A stretch of DNA of 64,000 nucleotides from Pseudarthrobacter sp. NIBRBAC000502772 (GCF_006517235.1 NZ_CP041188.1:4588001-4652000), one strand, 5' to 3'. Counted from the first letter of the stretch, positions 25,937 to 34,446 are shown. A program made the numbers and translations. The notes: generated by a model from the letters alone, not told the origin.

Positions 25937-26095
25937 TCAGCCAATGCGTTCTGGGTTGTCTGGCCGAAGCCGGAGGGCAACCCATAAACCGCAGCGCCGG
26001 CAAATGTAGGCGGGTTCGGTGCCGAGTGCATGAAGCTTCTTGCGACTCATCGTCCTGCCGCAGCAGGAGCATCTGCAGGTGGCTTCAGAGTCCAT
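25937..26095 (-). CDS. Zinc-ribbon microprotein
   Basis: 52-aa protein read from the minus strand: starts MDSEATCRCSCCGRTMSRKK and ends DNPERIG. Two CxxC pairs (C9/C12 and C32/C35, CSCC and CRRC) 19 residues apart form a zinc-ribbon pattern between basic segments, so it probably binds zinc and perhaps nucleic acid. Its start overlaps the end of the alkylmercury-lyase-like gene by 11 nt, suggesting translational coupling. Too short to be caught by a 60-aa cut-off. Reality is supported by the codon pattern, overlap and paired cysteines; function unknown. Confidence 0.65.
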   Translation of the reverse strand: MDSEATCRCSCCGRTMSRKKLHALGTEPAYICRRCGLWVALRLRPDNPERIG

Positions 26096-26396
26096 TGTTT
26101 TTGAGCGCTTCGGTTATTTGGCTGATCGTCGGAAGGCCCGCCAGCCCGCTTGGAGTCGCGTATATCCGGCAGGCCAGGTCGTCTGCAGTGGCACCGGTCG
26201 GAAAAATGTCGGACCCATTGAGGGTGATCGTGGGGGAACCCGCGAATCCCGTGCCCGCCGTATCGGGCGCGGACTCCATGAGTCGTATGGTCACCGGAAT
26301 ATCGCTGTGTCCCAAGGCGGTCAGGGCCGATTCCAGTCGCTCCTGCGCCTTAGCAAGGTTGGGGCACTCGTCGATGTGGAGCAGTTCGATCCTCAT
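26085..26396 (-). CDS. Small thioredoxin-like / alkylmercury-lyase-related protein
   Basis: 103 aa. Begins MRIELLHIDECPNLAKAQERL and continues SGFAGSPTI-like GTGFAGSPTITLNGSDIF, then DLACRIYATPSGLAGLPT. This matches a small actinobacterial family annotated as thioredoxin-like or alkylmercury-lyase related. It has a single N-terminal cysteine in DECPN instead of a CxxC pair and a second in LACRIY, so classical thiol-disulfide exchange is unlikely. The ATG at 26396 has GGAG nearby. It could handle thiols or metals. Divergent from the HsdR-like gene, with 170 nt between. Confidence 0.8.
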   Translation of the reverse strand: MRIELLHIDECPNLAKAQERLESALTALGHSDIPVTIRLMESAPDTAGTGFAGSPTITLNGSDIFPTGATADDLACRIYATPSGLAGLPTISQITEALKNNGL

Positions 26397-26566
26397 AGAA
26401 TCATTCTCCACCCCCAGCATCAGCCTCCGGGACTCACCGGCGGTGACGCGGCCAACGGCTACGTGAGCGAAATTTACGACAACCTCAGATACATTTTGTT
26501 GTTTCATCAACTTCGCTCCTCGCTGCGCTACGGTAAGCATCACCATCAATTTTTCAAGGGGGAAAA

Positions 26567-27673
26567 ATGGAGTTTGCAGAAAAGCTCTCGGCTTTGGCAG
26601 CAAAGGTGCGCCAGCAGCGAGAGGTAATCCAGACCGAAGAGGCAACAAAGAATGCGTTTGTGATGCCCTTCATTTCAACAATCCTTGGCTACGACGTCTT
26701 TAATCCAATGGAGGTCGTGCCGGAATTCATCGCGGATGTCGGCCTGAAAAAGGGCGAGAAGATCGACTACGCGATTGTTAAGGACGGCGAAGTCCAGATC
26801 CTCATCGAGTGCAAGAAGTCCTCGGAGCCGGTGAAAATCGAGCACGCGTCGCAGCTATTCCGCTATTTCGCCGTGACGAACGCGCGCATAGCGATCCTCA
26901 CCAATGGCGAGTTGTACCAGTTCTTCACGGACCTCGATGCTCCGAACCGGATGGACGCGAAGCCGTTCCTGGTCCTGGACCTCACGGACATCGATGAGTC
27001 CTTGATCCCTGAGCTGCAGAAGCTGTCCAAGGACGTCTTTGACCTCGATTCGATCATCAACGCCGCCGGTGAACTGAAGTACATCGGCGAGTTGAAGCGG
27101 ACCCTGGCAGCGCAGTTCAAGGAACCGGAGGATGAATGGATCAAGTTCCTCACTGGCCGCGTCTATCCCGGCGCGTACACACAGAAAGTGCGTGAGCAGT
27201 TCACGGCGCTGGTGACAAAAGCGTCCAAGCAATTCCTTAACGACCAGGTCAACGAGCGTCTGAAGAAAGCCCTCGGCGCCCCTGGCTTCCCACAGACTGA
27301 GGTCGCGGCCGCAAGTGTCACCAGCGCGCCGGTGGCCGAAGCCGACCTGGCCGACGCCGAAGCCCTCGAGACCACCCTTGAGGAGATCGAGGGCTACCAG
27401 ATCGTCCGCGCCATCGTCTGCAGCGAGGTCAAGCCGGCCCGCGTTGTCCAGCGCGATGCCAAGTCCTACTTCGCGGTGCTGCTGGACGACAACAACCGCA
27501 AACCGATCGCGCGCCTGCACTTCAACCGGACGCAGAAGTATATCGGGATCTTCGATGACAACAGGGAAGAAACCCGTGTCCCGATTTCCTCCCTCGAGGA
27601 GATCTACGAGCACACCGAGGCCCTGCGCGCCAGCGTCAAGAGCTACCTGAGCGCGTCGCCCTCAAGCAACTAA
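26567..27673 (+). CDS. Solitary HsdR N-terminal-domain nuclease-like protein
   Basis: 368 aa. The first 130 residues match the HsdR N-terminal restriction domain: VMPFISTILGYDVFNP, VPEFIADVGLKKGEKIDYAI and ILIECKKSSEPV. D67, E81 and K83 form a PD-(D/E)xK nuclease site. There is no helicase region; a type I HsdR subunit is about 1000 aa. The rest is helical plus a C-terminal beta-rich region (SYFAVLLDDNNRKPIARLHFN). No hsdM or hsdS is nearby. Lower G/C at its 5' end than surrounding genes suggests acquisition. A restriction or nucleic-acid-degrading role is inferred. Confidence 0.8.
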   Translation: MEFAEKLSALAAKVRQQREVIQTEEATKNAFVMPFISTILGYDVFNPMEVVPEFIADVGLKKGEKIDYAIVKDGEVQILIECKKSSEPVKIEHASQLFRYFAVTNARIAILTNGELYQFFTDLDAPNRMDAKPFLVLDLTDIDESLIPELQKLSKDVFDLDSIINAAGELKYIGELKRTLAAQFKEPEDEWIKFLTGRVYPGAYTQKVREQFTALVTKASKQFLNDQVNERLKKALGAPGFPQTEVAAASVTSAPVAEADLADAEALETTLEEIEGYQIVRAIVCSEVKPARVVQRDAKSYFAVLLDDNNRKPIARLHFNRTQKYIGIFDDNREETRVPISSLEEIYEHTEALRASVKSYLSASPSSN

Positions 27674-27690
27674 GGGGAATCGCACAGCGT

Positions 27691-27710
27691 CGGACGACGG
27701 CGGGGCCTCC
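27691..27710. repeat. Half palindrome (copy 9, right arm lost)
   Basis: The left arm CGGACGACGGCGGGG and centre CCTCC are present, then the sequence runs directly into the truncated pfpI end with no right arm. It looks like a deletion breakpoint within the palindrome. Confidence 0.7.
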
Positions 27711-27717
27711 TTGAGTT

Positions 27718-27912
27718 CTAGCGGTCGATGTGAAAGGTCTCGCCCTTCTCGGTTCCCTTGTAACCCTGAAGCGTTCCGCTTCTGGGGGCCACGAGGGTAG
27801 GTTCTCCGCCGGCATCCTTGACGGCGTTCCATGGGCTCGTGAGCTCCACTTGTTCCAGGCCGTCGGTCAGCAGGAAAGCAACCTTCTTGCCTGCAATATT
27901 GTGCCCAGACAT
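27718..27912 (-). pseudogene. 5' fragment of a DJ-1/PfpI-family protein
   Basis: Only 64 residues remain of a family normally about 180 aa: N-terminal GKKVAFLLTDGLEQVELTSPWNAVKDAGG followed by PTLVAPRSGTLQGYKG, then a stop after ETFHIDR. The nucleophile elbow with the conserved cysteine, and the rest of the fold, are missing. Neither other frame continues the family, so this is a real truncation, not a one-base shift. The end sits 7 nt from a half palindrome copy, suggesting a deletion removed the 3' two-thirds of the gene together with one palindrome arm. Confidence 0.85.
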
Positions 27913-27939
27913 GTGTCCACCTCTTGCTTGAGCGAGCGA

Positions 27940-29283
27940 TCAGGCGGGGACACTGCCCTCGGCTGCCCGCCCACCGTGGCCTGGCAGCAGGTACTGCACA
28001 AACCAATCCCTGGCCAGAATCGCCGCCTCCTCCAGAGTCCCAGGTTCTTCGAACAGGTGGGAGGCTCCCTGGACGAGCTCCAGCCGGTTGGGGCAGCGCA
28101 TCAGGGCTTTCGCCCGGCGGTTGAGTTCGAGGACCCTGTGATCCGCACTGCCGACAATCAGGAGCGTCGGGGCGCGGACAAGGGCCAGCCTCTCGCCGGC
28201 CAGGTCCGGACGGCCTCCCCTTGAGACGACGGCACCGATCCGTGCGCCCTGTTCGGCCGCAGCCCACAAGGCTGCCCCGGCTCCGGTACTCGCGCCGAAG
28301 AATCCCACGCTGCATGACGCCGTGTCCGGCCTGCTGCCAAGCCAGTTCGTTGCCGAGGTCAGCCGGAGCGCAAGCAGTTCGATGTTGAACACGTTCGCGC
28401 GGTCGAGCTCTTCCCCGGGGCCGAGCAGGTCAAGCAGCAAGGTGCCCAGCCCTGCTCGCTGGAGCGTCGAGGCTACGAATCGGTTTCGCGGACTGTGGCG
28501 GCCGCTGCCGCTGCCGTGGGCGAACACCACCACTCCGGCAGCCGGCACGGGAAGGTGCATGTGTCCTTGGAGCCGCACGCCATCCGATTGGATCTGCACG
28601 TCTACATCGAGGCCAGGGTTTCCGGCCGCCGAACGCGCACGTTCCAGACGCTCAGCAGCAGCGTCGAGCAGCCACACGACTTCGTCGTCGCTCGTCGGCG
28701 AGAAGCTGCGGTAGTAGTAGCCGACAGCTGTGAGTTGCCGGGGCGTGGCAAGGCACACCACCTCGTCCGGCTCCGTCAGGGTGGCGAGGGTGTCGGCAGG
28801 GGCAACAGGAACGGCCAGGATCACTCTCGCAGCCCCCATCTTTCGCGCGATGCTGCATGCCACCCGGGCAGTTAACCCGGTAGCGATCCCATCATCGACG
28901 ACGACGGCGATGCGGCCATGCAGATCCATGCGGGTCCGGCCTGTCCGGAATCGTGCCACCCGGGCATCGAGCAGAGCCCGTTCCTGTCTTTCGACGGCCC
29001 GCAGTTCTTCCTGCTTGACCTTCATGAATGAGACGGCATGCTTGTCGAGCGCGTAGGTGCCGTCTTCCCCGATGGCTCCCATCGCGAGTTCGGGCTGAAC
29101 CGGTACTCCAAGCTTGCGCACGATGATCACATCCAGCGGCGCGTCAAGGGCCGCCGCAACCTCGAACGCTACCGGAACGCCGCCCCGAGGCAGTCCCAGG
29201 ACAACTGCGTCCTGGGCACGCAGATACGCCAGACGCAGCCCCAGCTGCCGCCCTGCATCAGCCCTGTCCGCAAAAATGCCCAT
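27940..29283 (-). CDS. Phosphoribosyltransferase-alpha/beta hydrolase fusion protein
   Basis: 447 aa. Residues 1-215 are a PRTase-like domain with DRADAGRQLG, LGLPRGGVPVAFEVA and the PRPP-binding motif VVVDDGIATGLTA. Residues 235-440 are a dienelactone-hydrolase-like domain with VVVFAHGSGSGRHS, the nucleophile motif GFFGASTGAGAA, the acid in IVGSADH and the base in GASHLFEEPG. The fusion is known in actinobacteria and is often seen with stress regulons; the reaction is unknown. The ATG at 29283 begins the family-like sequence. Longer in-frame starts exist to 29373. Nothing supportable was found in the 260-nt gap to capA. Confidence 0.85.
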   Translation of the reverse strand: MGIFADRADAGRQLGLRLAYLRAQDAVVLGLPRGGVPVAFEVAAALDAPLDVIIVRKLGVPVQPELAMGAIGEDGTYALDKHAVSFMKVKQEELRAVERQERALLDARVARFRTGRTRMDLHGRIAVVVDDGIATGLTARVACSIARKMGAARVILAVPVAPADTLATLTEPDEVVCLATPRQLTAVGYYYRSFSPTSDDEVVWLLDAAAERLERARSAAGNPGLDVDVQIQSDGVRLQGHMHLPVPAAGVVVFAHGSGSGRHSPRNRFVASTLQRAGLGTLLLDLLGPGEELDRANVFNIELLALRLTSATNWLGSRPDTASCSVGFFGASTGAGAALWAAAEQGARIGAVVSRGGRPDLAGERLALVRAPTLLIVGSADHRVLELNRRAKALMRCPNRLELVQGASHLFEEPGTLEEAAILARDWFVQYLLPGHGGRAAEGSVPA

Positions 29284-29543
29284 CGCCGCGACGTTCCCAT
29301 CAGGACAGCGGCCGCAGGCCCCGTCCAAACCAGCAAACAGCACGGAATGAACGACGACGGCCGCCTGCTCCAACTATCTCTCAAGAATCGGGACCAAGCG
29401 AGAGTTTTTGCGGTACAACGAACGTCCGACGACGAGCGTCCTGCCATCGGCCGCAGCGCCATTGGGATTGAACACCGAACTGGCACCAGACCACGAAGCG
29501 GTCCATCCTGATAGAAAAGGCCCTGCCAACGTGGAGGTGGAGC

Positions 29544-30554
29544 ATGCGGATCGCACTGCTGGGGGACGTCATGCTCGGACGGCTGGTGAACGAGCAGCTG
29601 AAAGTGGCCGATCCCGCCTATCCCTGGGGCGATACCCGCCCAGTCCTCCGGCAGGCGGACATCAGGTTCGCCAACCTCGAATGTGTCCTGGCGGACGGCG
29701 GAACACCTGTGGTGGGCAAAGCGTTCCGCTTCCGCTCGGACGTCAAGAACGTAGAGAGTCTGACGTCCGCGGCGATCGATGTGGTGTCGCTGGCCAACAA
29801 CCATGTGCTGGATTACGGGATTGACGCGCTTCGGGAGATGTTGCCGGCGCTCGATCGGCACGGGATCCTCAGGGCCGGGGCTGGGATGGACGCTGAAGCT
29901 GCCCGGCAGCCGGCAGTCCGGCTGGTGGGCCCAACTGCGGTCGGCTTCATTGCCTTTACCGACAACGAACCGGGCTGGGAGGCGACCACCCAGTCTCCCG
30001 GGATCCATTACGTGCCCGTGGACGCCGGTGACCAGCGGGTGACGGATTTGCTGGAACTGGTCCGGCGGACGAAGGGCCGCGTCCAGCTGCTGATCGTTTC
30101 GGCGCACTGGGGCCCCAACTGGGGGGCCGCTGTCCCGGCCGCGCATCAGAGCCTGGCGCGGGCGCTGATAGATGCCGGGGCCGACGTCATGTTCGGGCAT
30201 TCGGCCCACATTTTCCGCGGCGTCGAGATCTACAGGGACCGGCCCATTATCTATAGCGCCGGCGACTTCGTGGATGACTACGCAGTGGACCCAGCAGAAC
30301 GCAACGATCAGTCATTCATCTTCCTGTTGGAAGCCCGCGAAAGCGCACCGCTCAAGCTACGCCTGCATCCGACGACAATCACCGATTTCCAGACCCGGCT
30401 GGCACGTCGGAGCGCGCGGAAAATTGCCGAACGGATGCAGCGGCTGAGCGAGCAGCTCGGCACGCGGAGCGTCTGGATCGAGGCCGAAAACGTGCTGGAA
30501 ATCCCGATCGACTCGATCCGAGAAGGCTCAACGGGCGCGAGGACACGGAGGTAG
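29544..30554 (+). CDS. CapA-family (poly-gamma-glutamate synthesis type) metallophosphatase-fold protein
   Basis: 336 aa. Metallophosphoesterase-like motifs: LLGDVMLGR (residues 5-13), FANLECVL, SLANNHVLDYG, VSAHWGPNW, and GHSAHIFRGVEIY with paired histidines. Named after CapA of poly-glutamate capsule synthesis, but stand-alone members are common and their substrate is not established. No membrane anchor or signal peptide is evident, so it is predicted cytoplasmic. A strong GGAGGTGG site lies 5 nt upstream of the ATG. capB/capC genes are absent from the window. Confidence 0.88.
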   Translation: MRIALLGDVMLGRLVNEQLKVADPAYPWGDTRPVLRQADIRFANLECVLADGGTPVVGKAFRFRSDVKNVESLTSAAIDVVSLANNHVLDYGIDALREMLPALDRHGILRAGAGMDAEAARQPAVRLVGPTAVGFIAFTDNEPGWEATTQSPGIHYVPVDAGDQRVTDLLELVRRTKGRVQLLIVSAHWGPNWGAAVPAAHQSLARALIDAGADVMFGHSAHIFRGVEIYRDRPIIYSAGDFVDDYAVDPAERNDQSFIFLLEARESAPLKLRLHPTTITDFQTRLARRSARKIAERMQRLSEQLGTRSVWIEAENVLEIPIDSIREGSTGARTRR

Positions 30555-30582
30555 ATGCACTCTAAGAAGCCACAGCACCGTC

Positions 30583-30620
30583 GAGCGGACGACGGCGGGA
30601 CCTCCCGCCGTCGTCCGCTC
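30583..30620. repeat. Intergenic palindrome copy 10 (extended 18-bp arms)
   Basis: GAGCGGACGACGGCGGGA plus exact complement around a CC centre, between convergent capA and MFS genes. It is followed at 30624-30642 by a second repeat type. Confidence 0.93.
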
Positions 30621-30623
30621 GGT

Positions 30624-30642
30624 GGTTGAGCTTGTCGAAACC
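30624..30642. repeat. Short imperfect palindrome GGTTGAGCTTGTCGAAACC
   Basis: Nineteen bases with GGTT/AACC ends. I recall this word as frequent in intergenic DNA of Arthrobacter-like actinobacteria, though it cannot be counted here. It occurs once in the window, next to palindrome copy 10. Confidence 0.45.
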
Positions 30643-30652
30643 TGGCGCTCGC

Positions 30653-32002
30653 CTACGCCGCGGCGGAGGCGGGAACCTTCAGCGGCTCCACCTTGCCCAG
30701 GACGAACAGGTAGTTCGCCGCACCGGCCAGCGACACCAATCCGATGACCGCGAGCGGTGCCACATAGGATCCCGTCTGGTCCACCAGGACACCGATCAGG
30801 ACCGGCGTGAAGATGCCTGCCAGGTTGGAGGCGAAGTTCTGGAGCCCGCCAATGGATCCGACGTGGCGGGAGCTCGGGGCAACGTCCGCGGGGAGCGACC
30901 AGATGCCGGTGGCGGCGACGGTGAGGCTGGAGTATGCCACCGACAGGAGGGCAAGTGCCATCCATGCCTCGGGGACCACGGCGGCGAACATAATGATCGA
31001 ACCGCCGATCAGACCGCCGGCGATGGCGGTCTTGCGGACCCGTGTGACCGAGACCCCGCGCTGGACGGCCCGGTCGGCAACGTAGCCGGCCAGCCAGCCG
31101 AAGGCCACCGCGCAGATGCCCGGGATGGCACCGAAGAGGCCGAGCTTGAGCAGGTCGAAGCCGCGTTCCTTCACGAGGTAGCTCGGGAAGAAGGTGATGA
31201 AGAAGTAGATGGCGCTGTTCAGGCAGAAGAAGCCGAACATCATGCTGAGGATGGTGCGGTATTTGAAGAGTGAGCGCCAGGGGAGCTTCGCTGCATCGGC
31301 GTCGTCGTTCGCTTCGCTCCTGGCACCGCCTCCCCGGATGTAGGCCCGCTCCTCGTCATTGGCCGTCGGGTGATCCTCGGGGCTGCGGTAGATCTTCCAC
31401 CACACAACAGCCCAGATCAGGCCGGCCACACCGATGATGATGAAGACCGCGTGCCAGGACGTGAAGGCGACGATCAACGTGACGATCGGCAGCGCGATGA
31501 CCGCACCCACCCGGGAGCCGGAATCCCAGATGCTGGTGGCAAAGGCCCGTTCGCGGACCGGGAACCAGGTGGCCACCACCTTGGCGGCGGTGCTGGGGGC
31601 CGGACTTTCACCGACACCGAGCAGGAACCGCGCGGCGAACAGCGACCAGAAATTCTGCGCAAAGGCGGTGACCATGGTGAAGACGGACCACCAAACGGCT
31701 GCCAGGGTGAAGGACTTCCGCGGCCCAACCTTGTCCACGTACCACCCGGCAGCCAGCTGGCAGAAGTCGTACGCCCAGAAGAAGGCGGCGAAAATGAGGC
31801 CTTGCTGGGTTGCCGAGAGCTCAAAATCCTTACCCATGAACGGCAGGGCCACGCTGAGGCTGGAGCGGTCAAGGTAGTTAATGCTGAGCCCCACGAACGC
31901 GAGCCAGATGATCACCCAGCGCTTGCGGGTCATGGTGCGGGGAGCCTTGGAGGAAAGATCGGGGGAAGAATTGGGGGCGAGCCTGCTGCCTAGGACAGTC
32001 AT
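30653..32002 (-). CDS. MFS transporter, hexuronate/sugar-acid (ACS anion:cation symporter) family
   Basis: 449-aa, 12-segment symporter. The signature is LSINYLDRSSLSVALPFM with the ACS-family D/R in the first segment, DKVGPRKSFTL after TM2 and GVGESPAPSTAAKVVATWFP after TM4. These are the family's hexuronate, galactonate and glucarate transporter motifs. An AAAGGAG site precedes the ATG. Transcribed away from the gntR gene, with a promoter region containing two phased copies of the CCTATATGAT-type element. Likely imports the sugar acid used by the operon on the other side. Confidence 0.92.
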   Translation of the reverse strand: MTVLGSRLAPNSSPDLSSKAPRTMTRKRWVIIWLAFVGLSINYLDRSSLSVALPFMGKDFELSATQQGLIFAAFFWAYDFCQLAAGWYVDKVGPRKSFTLAAVWWSVFTMVTAFAQNFWSLFAARFLLGVGESPAPSTAAKVVATWFPVRERAFATSIWDSGSRVGAVIALPIVTLIVAFTSWHAVFIIIGVAGLIWAVVWWKIYRSPEDHPTANDEERAYIRGGGARSEANDDADAAKLPWRSLFKYRTILSMMFGFFCLNSAIYFFITFFPSYLVKERGFDLLKLGLFGAIPGICAVAFGWLAGYVADRAVQRGVSVTRVRKTAIAGGLIGGSIIMFAAVVPEAWMALALLSVAYSSLTVAATGIWSLPADVAPSSRHVGSIGGLQNFASNLAGIFTPVLIGVLVDQTGSYVAPLAVIGLVSLAGAANYLFVLGKVEPLKVPASAAA

Positions 32003-32076
32003 ACCGTCTCCTTTGACGTAAACGTGGCTTTCGGGTGCCTGGACACCGGGGAGGGCGCCGAGGATTCCGGCGCAAT

Positions 32077-32106
32077 ATCATGTAGGAATCGGAATAATCA
32101 TATAGT
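32077..32106. promoter_or_regulatory. CCTATATGAT-type operator pair in the MFS/gntR divergent gap
   Basis: ATCATGTAGGAAT (32077-32089) and ATCATATAG (32097-32105), two half-sites in the same orientation with a 20-bp period. Read on the minus strand they match the direct repeats at 38946 and 38966. They lie between the MFS start (32002) and the gntR start (32217), so probably control the MFS gene and perhaps gntR itself. Confidence 0.7.
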
Positions 32107-32216
32107 TAATGTGATCCAGAGCAACTTCTGGACGAAAACACCCCACCCCGCCCGCTCCCACCCGTGGAATATGATTCCCACAGCGACTCCACCAACCAGC
32201 ACAAAGAGGTAACCGC

Positions 32217-32948
32217 GTGCCCACACGTCAATCATCCGATGCATCCAAAGGCAAGGCAGCCGTCAGTGACGTCTACGCCGCCATGCGGGCCTCCATCCTC
32301 AAGGGCGAAATTGCACCCGGCGCACGGATCAATATTGATGCGGTCTCCCGCAGCCTGGGCGTCTCACAGACCCCGGTCCGCGAAGTTCTGCAACGGCTGG
32401 AGGGCGACAACCTCGTGGTCTACAGTCCCGGCCGAGGATACAGCACCACACCCCTGCTGGACCTGCCCGCGCTGCGATCGCTCTTTGAGTTCCGGCTACT
32501 GGTGGAACCGTGGGCCGCGCGGTCCGCGGCCGTGGACCGCCTCGCCAACCCTGCCGCGGCCCTGGAGAAGGAGCTGTCGGCCATCCGCACTTCCATGAAG
32601 ACCACCAGCGGCGACGCCCGGCAGGACCTCGTGGCCCATGACACGCGCTTCCATGACACCATCCTGCTGGCGGCGGGGAACCCGGTAGTCCAGCACGCCT
32701 TCGCCCAGACCCACTGCCACCTGCACACCTTCCGCCTCTACCCGGCAGACATCGACGGCGCCATCACCATCGCCGAGCACGCCACCGTGCGGGAGGCCAT
32801 CGCCGCATGCCTGCCCGACCGCGCCGAGGAGGCCATGGCCGAGCACATCAGGAACTCCTTCGCCCGGTTCGCCAAGGCCTTCGAAGGCAAGGCGGACCTC
32901 TCGCCACTGGAGAGCGACGGGCCACCAAAAAGGCATATCGTCACCTGA
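32217..32948 (+). CDS. GntR-family regulator (FadR/FCD subfamily)
   Basis: Predicted local repressor of the sugar-acid genes, 243 aa. N-terminal winged helix: VYAAMRASILKGEIAPGARINIDAVSRSLGVSQTPVREVLQRLEGDNLV. The C-terminal helical FCD domain has the metal-binding residues expected of the family (AHDTRFHDTILLAAG; EHATVREAIAA) and should bind an organic acid. GTG start at 32217 after AAAGAGG. A strong terminator follows the stop, so it is a single-gene unit between the MFS gene and the catabolic operon. Confidence 0.92.
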   Translation: MPTRQSSDASKGKAAVSDVYAAMRASILKGEIAPGARINIDAVSRSLGVSQTPVREVLQRLEGDNLVVYSPGRGYSTTPLLDLPALRSLFEFRLLVEPWAARSAAVDRLANPAAALEKELSAIRTSMKTTSGDARQDLVAHDTRFHDTILLAAGNPVVQHAFAQTHCHLHTFRLYPADIDGAITIAEHATVREAIAACLPDRAEEAMAEHIRNSFARFAKAFEGKADLSPLESDGPPKRHIVT

Positions 32949-32953
32949 AATCG

Positions 32954-32986
32954 AAGCTCCGGCCTGCTGGCCGGGGCTTCTTTTTT
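32954..32986 (+). terminator. Rho-independent terminator after gntR
   Basis: Stem AAGCTCCGGCC / GGCCGGGGCTT (11 bp with one T-G pair) around TGCT, then CTTTTTT. Canonical U tract; it separates gntR from the catabolic operon promoter that begins right after it. Confidence 0.93.
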
Positions 32987-32995
32987 CTCCGGCAC

Positions 32996-33044
32996 TTGAT
33001 CTGGATCGCCATTCCTATATGATTATGAGAATTCATATAGGAAT
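32996..33044 (+). promoter_or_regulatory. Promoter and inverted-repeat operator of the sugar-acid catabolic operon
   Basis: TTGATC (32996-33001), 16 nt, then TATGAT (33018-33023) forms a vegetative-type promoter. Overlapping it, ATTCCTATATGA (33011-33022) and TCATATAGGAAT (33033-33044) are perfect 12-bp inverted arms with a 10-bp spacer. A repressor bound here would cover the -10 region. The same element recurs at 32077 and 38946. Confidence 0.85.
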
Positions 33045-33084
33045 CGTGTCCACGAAGTGAATTGACCAGAGAGAGAAGTAACCC

Positions 33085-34446
33085 ATGACCTCCATCATTT
33101 CCATCCATACCCAAGACGTGCGGTTCCCCACGTCCCTGGAGCTCGACGGTTCCGACGCGGTCAACGTTGACCCGGACTACTCCGCCGCGTACGTTGTCAT
33201 CCGCACCGACGCGGGCGACGAAGGCCACGGCTTTGTGTTCACCTGCGGCCGCGGCAACGAAATCCTCACGCACGCCATTGACGCCTACGCCGGCCTGCTC
33301 CTCGGCCGGGACATCAATGAACTGATCTACGACCTCGGTGGCGCGTCGAAGCGGCTCATCCACGATTCCCAGCTGCGCTGGCTCGGCCCCGAGAAGGGCG
33401 TCACGCAGATGGCGGCCGGCGCCCTTGTCAGCGCACTCTGGGACATCCGCGCACGGCGCGAGAACAAGCCGCTGTGGCTCCTGCTCAGCGAGATGCCCGC
33501 CGAAGAAATCGTCGACGTCGTCGATTTCACCCACATCCGCGACGCGCTCAGCCCCCAGCAGGCACTGGACATCCTGCGCGCCGGCGAAGACGGCAAGGCC
33601 GCCCGGATCGCCGCCCTGAAGGTTGACGGCTACCCCGCCTACACCACCTCGCCGGGCTGGCTGGGCTACAGCGACGAGAAGCTCGTCCGGCTGAGCAAGG
33701 AAGCCGCCGCGGACGGCTTCTCCATGATCAAGCTGAAGGTGGGCGGCGACATCAATGACGACCGCCGCCGCATGGCCCTGGCCCGAAAGGCCGTGGGCGA
33801 TCTCCCGATCGCCATCGACGCCAACCAGCGGTGGGAAGTCTCCGAGGCCATCGAGTGGGTCAACCAGCTCTCCGAGTTCAACCCCTACTGGATCGAAGAA
33901 CCCACCAGCACGGACGACATCCTGGGCCACGCGGAGATCCGGAAGGGCGTTGCCCCCGTCCGGGTCGCCACCGGCGAGGCCGTCGCCAGCCGCATCGTGT
34001 TCAAGCAGCTGCTCCAGGCGGGTTCCATCGATGTCCTCCAGCTGGATTCCACGCGCGTGGGCGGCGTCAACGAGAACATCGCCAACCTCCTGCTCGCGGC
34101 CCGCTTCAACGTACCGGTCTGCCCGCACGCCGGCGGCGTGGGGCTGTGCGAACTCGTCCAGCACTTCTCGTTCTTCGACTACGCGGCCATCACCGGCAGC
34201 CAGGACGGCCGGATGATCGAGTACGTTGACCACCTGCACGAGCACTTCGCCGAGCCGGTCCGCATCGTCAACGGCCGCTACGCCGCCCCGGAACTCCCGG
34301 GCACCGGCGCCGAAATGCTCAGCGCCTCGCGGGCCCGCTGGGAGTTCCCCGCCGGGGCCGGATGGCTCGAAGTGGGCGACCGCGCCGCGGTGACAGGCGC
34401 CTCGGTGACGGGCGCCTCCGTGACCGGAGCCGGTGCGCACCGATGA
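33085..34446 (+). CDS. L-fuconate dehydratase-like enolase-superfamily enzyme
   Basis: Dehydrates an aldonate to a 2-keto-3-deoxy sugar acid. 453 aa. Catalytic KxK is in MIKLKVGG. Mg ligands are in [15 protein letters not shown] and ATGEAVASR, and the base His/Asp pair follows near [10 protein letters not shown]-terminal capping domain: [27 protein letters not shown], matching L-fuconate dehydratase. Other acid-sugar dehydratases (D-arabinonate, L-galactonate) are close. The last 15 residues contain [15 protein letters not shown], encoded by three tandem 15-bp copies (34390-34434), an unusual tail. First gene of the operon; its stop overlaps the next start. Confidence 0.9.
   Translation: MTSIISIHTQDVRFPTSLELDGSDAVNVDPDYSAAYVVIRTDAGDEGHGFVFTCGRGNEILTHAIDAYAGLLLGRDINELIYDLGGASKRLIHDSQLRWLGPEKGVTQMAAGALVSALWDIRARRENKPLWLLLSEMPAEEIVDVVDFTHIRDALSPQQALDILRAGEDGKAARIAALKVDGYPAYTTSPGWLGYSDEKLVRLSKEAAADGFSMIKLKVGGDINDDRRRMALARKAVGDLPIAIDANQRWEVSEAIEWVNQLSEFNPYWIEEPTSTDDILGHAEIRKGVAPVRVATGEAVASRIVFKQLLQAGSIDVLQLDSTRVGGVNENIANLLLAARFNVPVCPHAGGVGLCELVQHFSFFDYAAITGSQDGRMIEYVDHLHEHFAEPVRIVNGRYAAPELPGTGAEMLSASRARWEFPAGAGWLEVGDRAAVTGASVTGASVTGAGAHR
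34390..34434 (+). repeat. Three tandem 15-bp copies within the dehydratase 3' end
   Basis: Units GTGACAGGCGCCTCG, GTGACGGGCGCCTCC and GTGACCGGAGCCGGT encode Val-Thr-Gly-Ala-Ser/Gly each. Slipped-strand expansion is the likely origin, since the family does not end this way. Confidence 0.85.

Noticed and set aside
26397..26566. An extended N-terminus for the alkylmercury-lyase-like protein (to 26508 or beyond)
   Set aside because: The extra residues are not family-like; the ATG at 26396 has a suitable ribosome site and gives the standard start.
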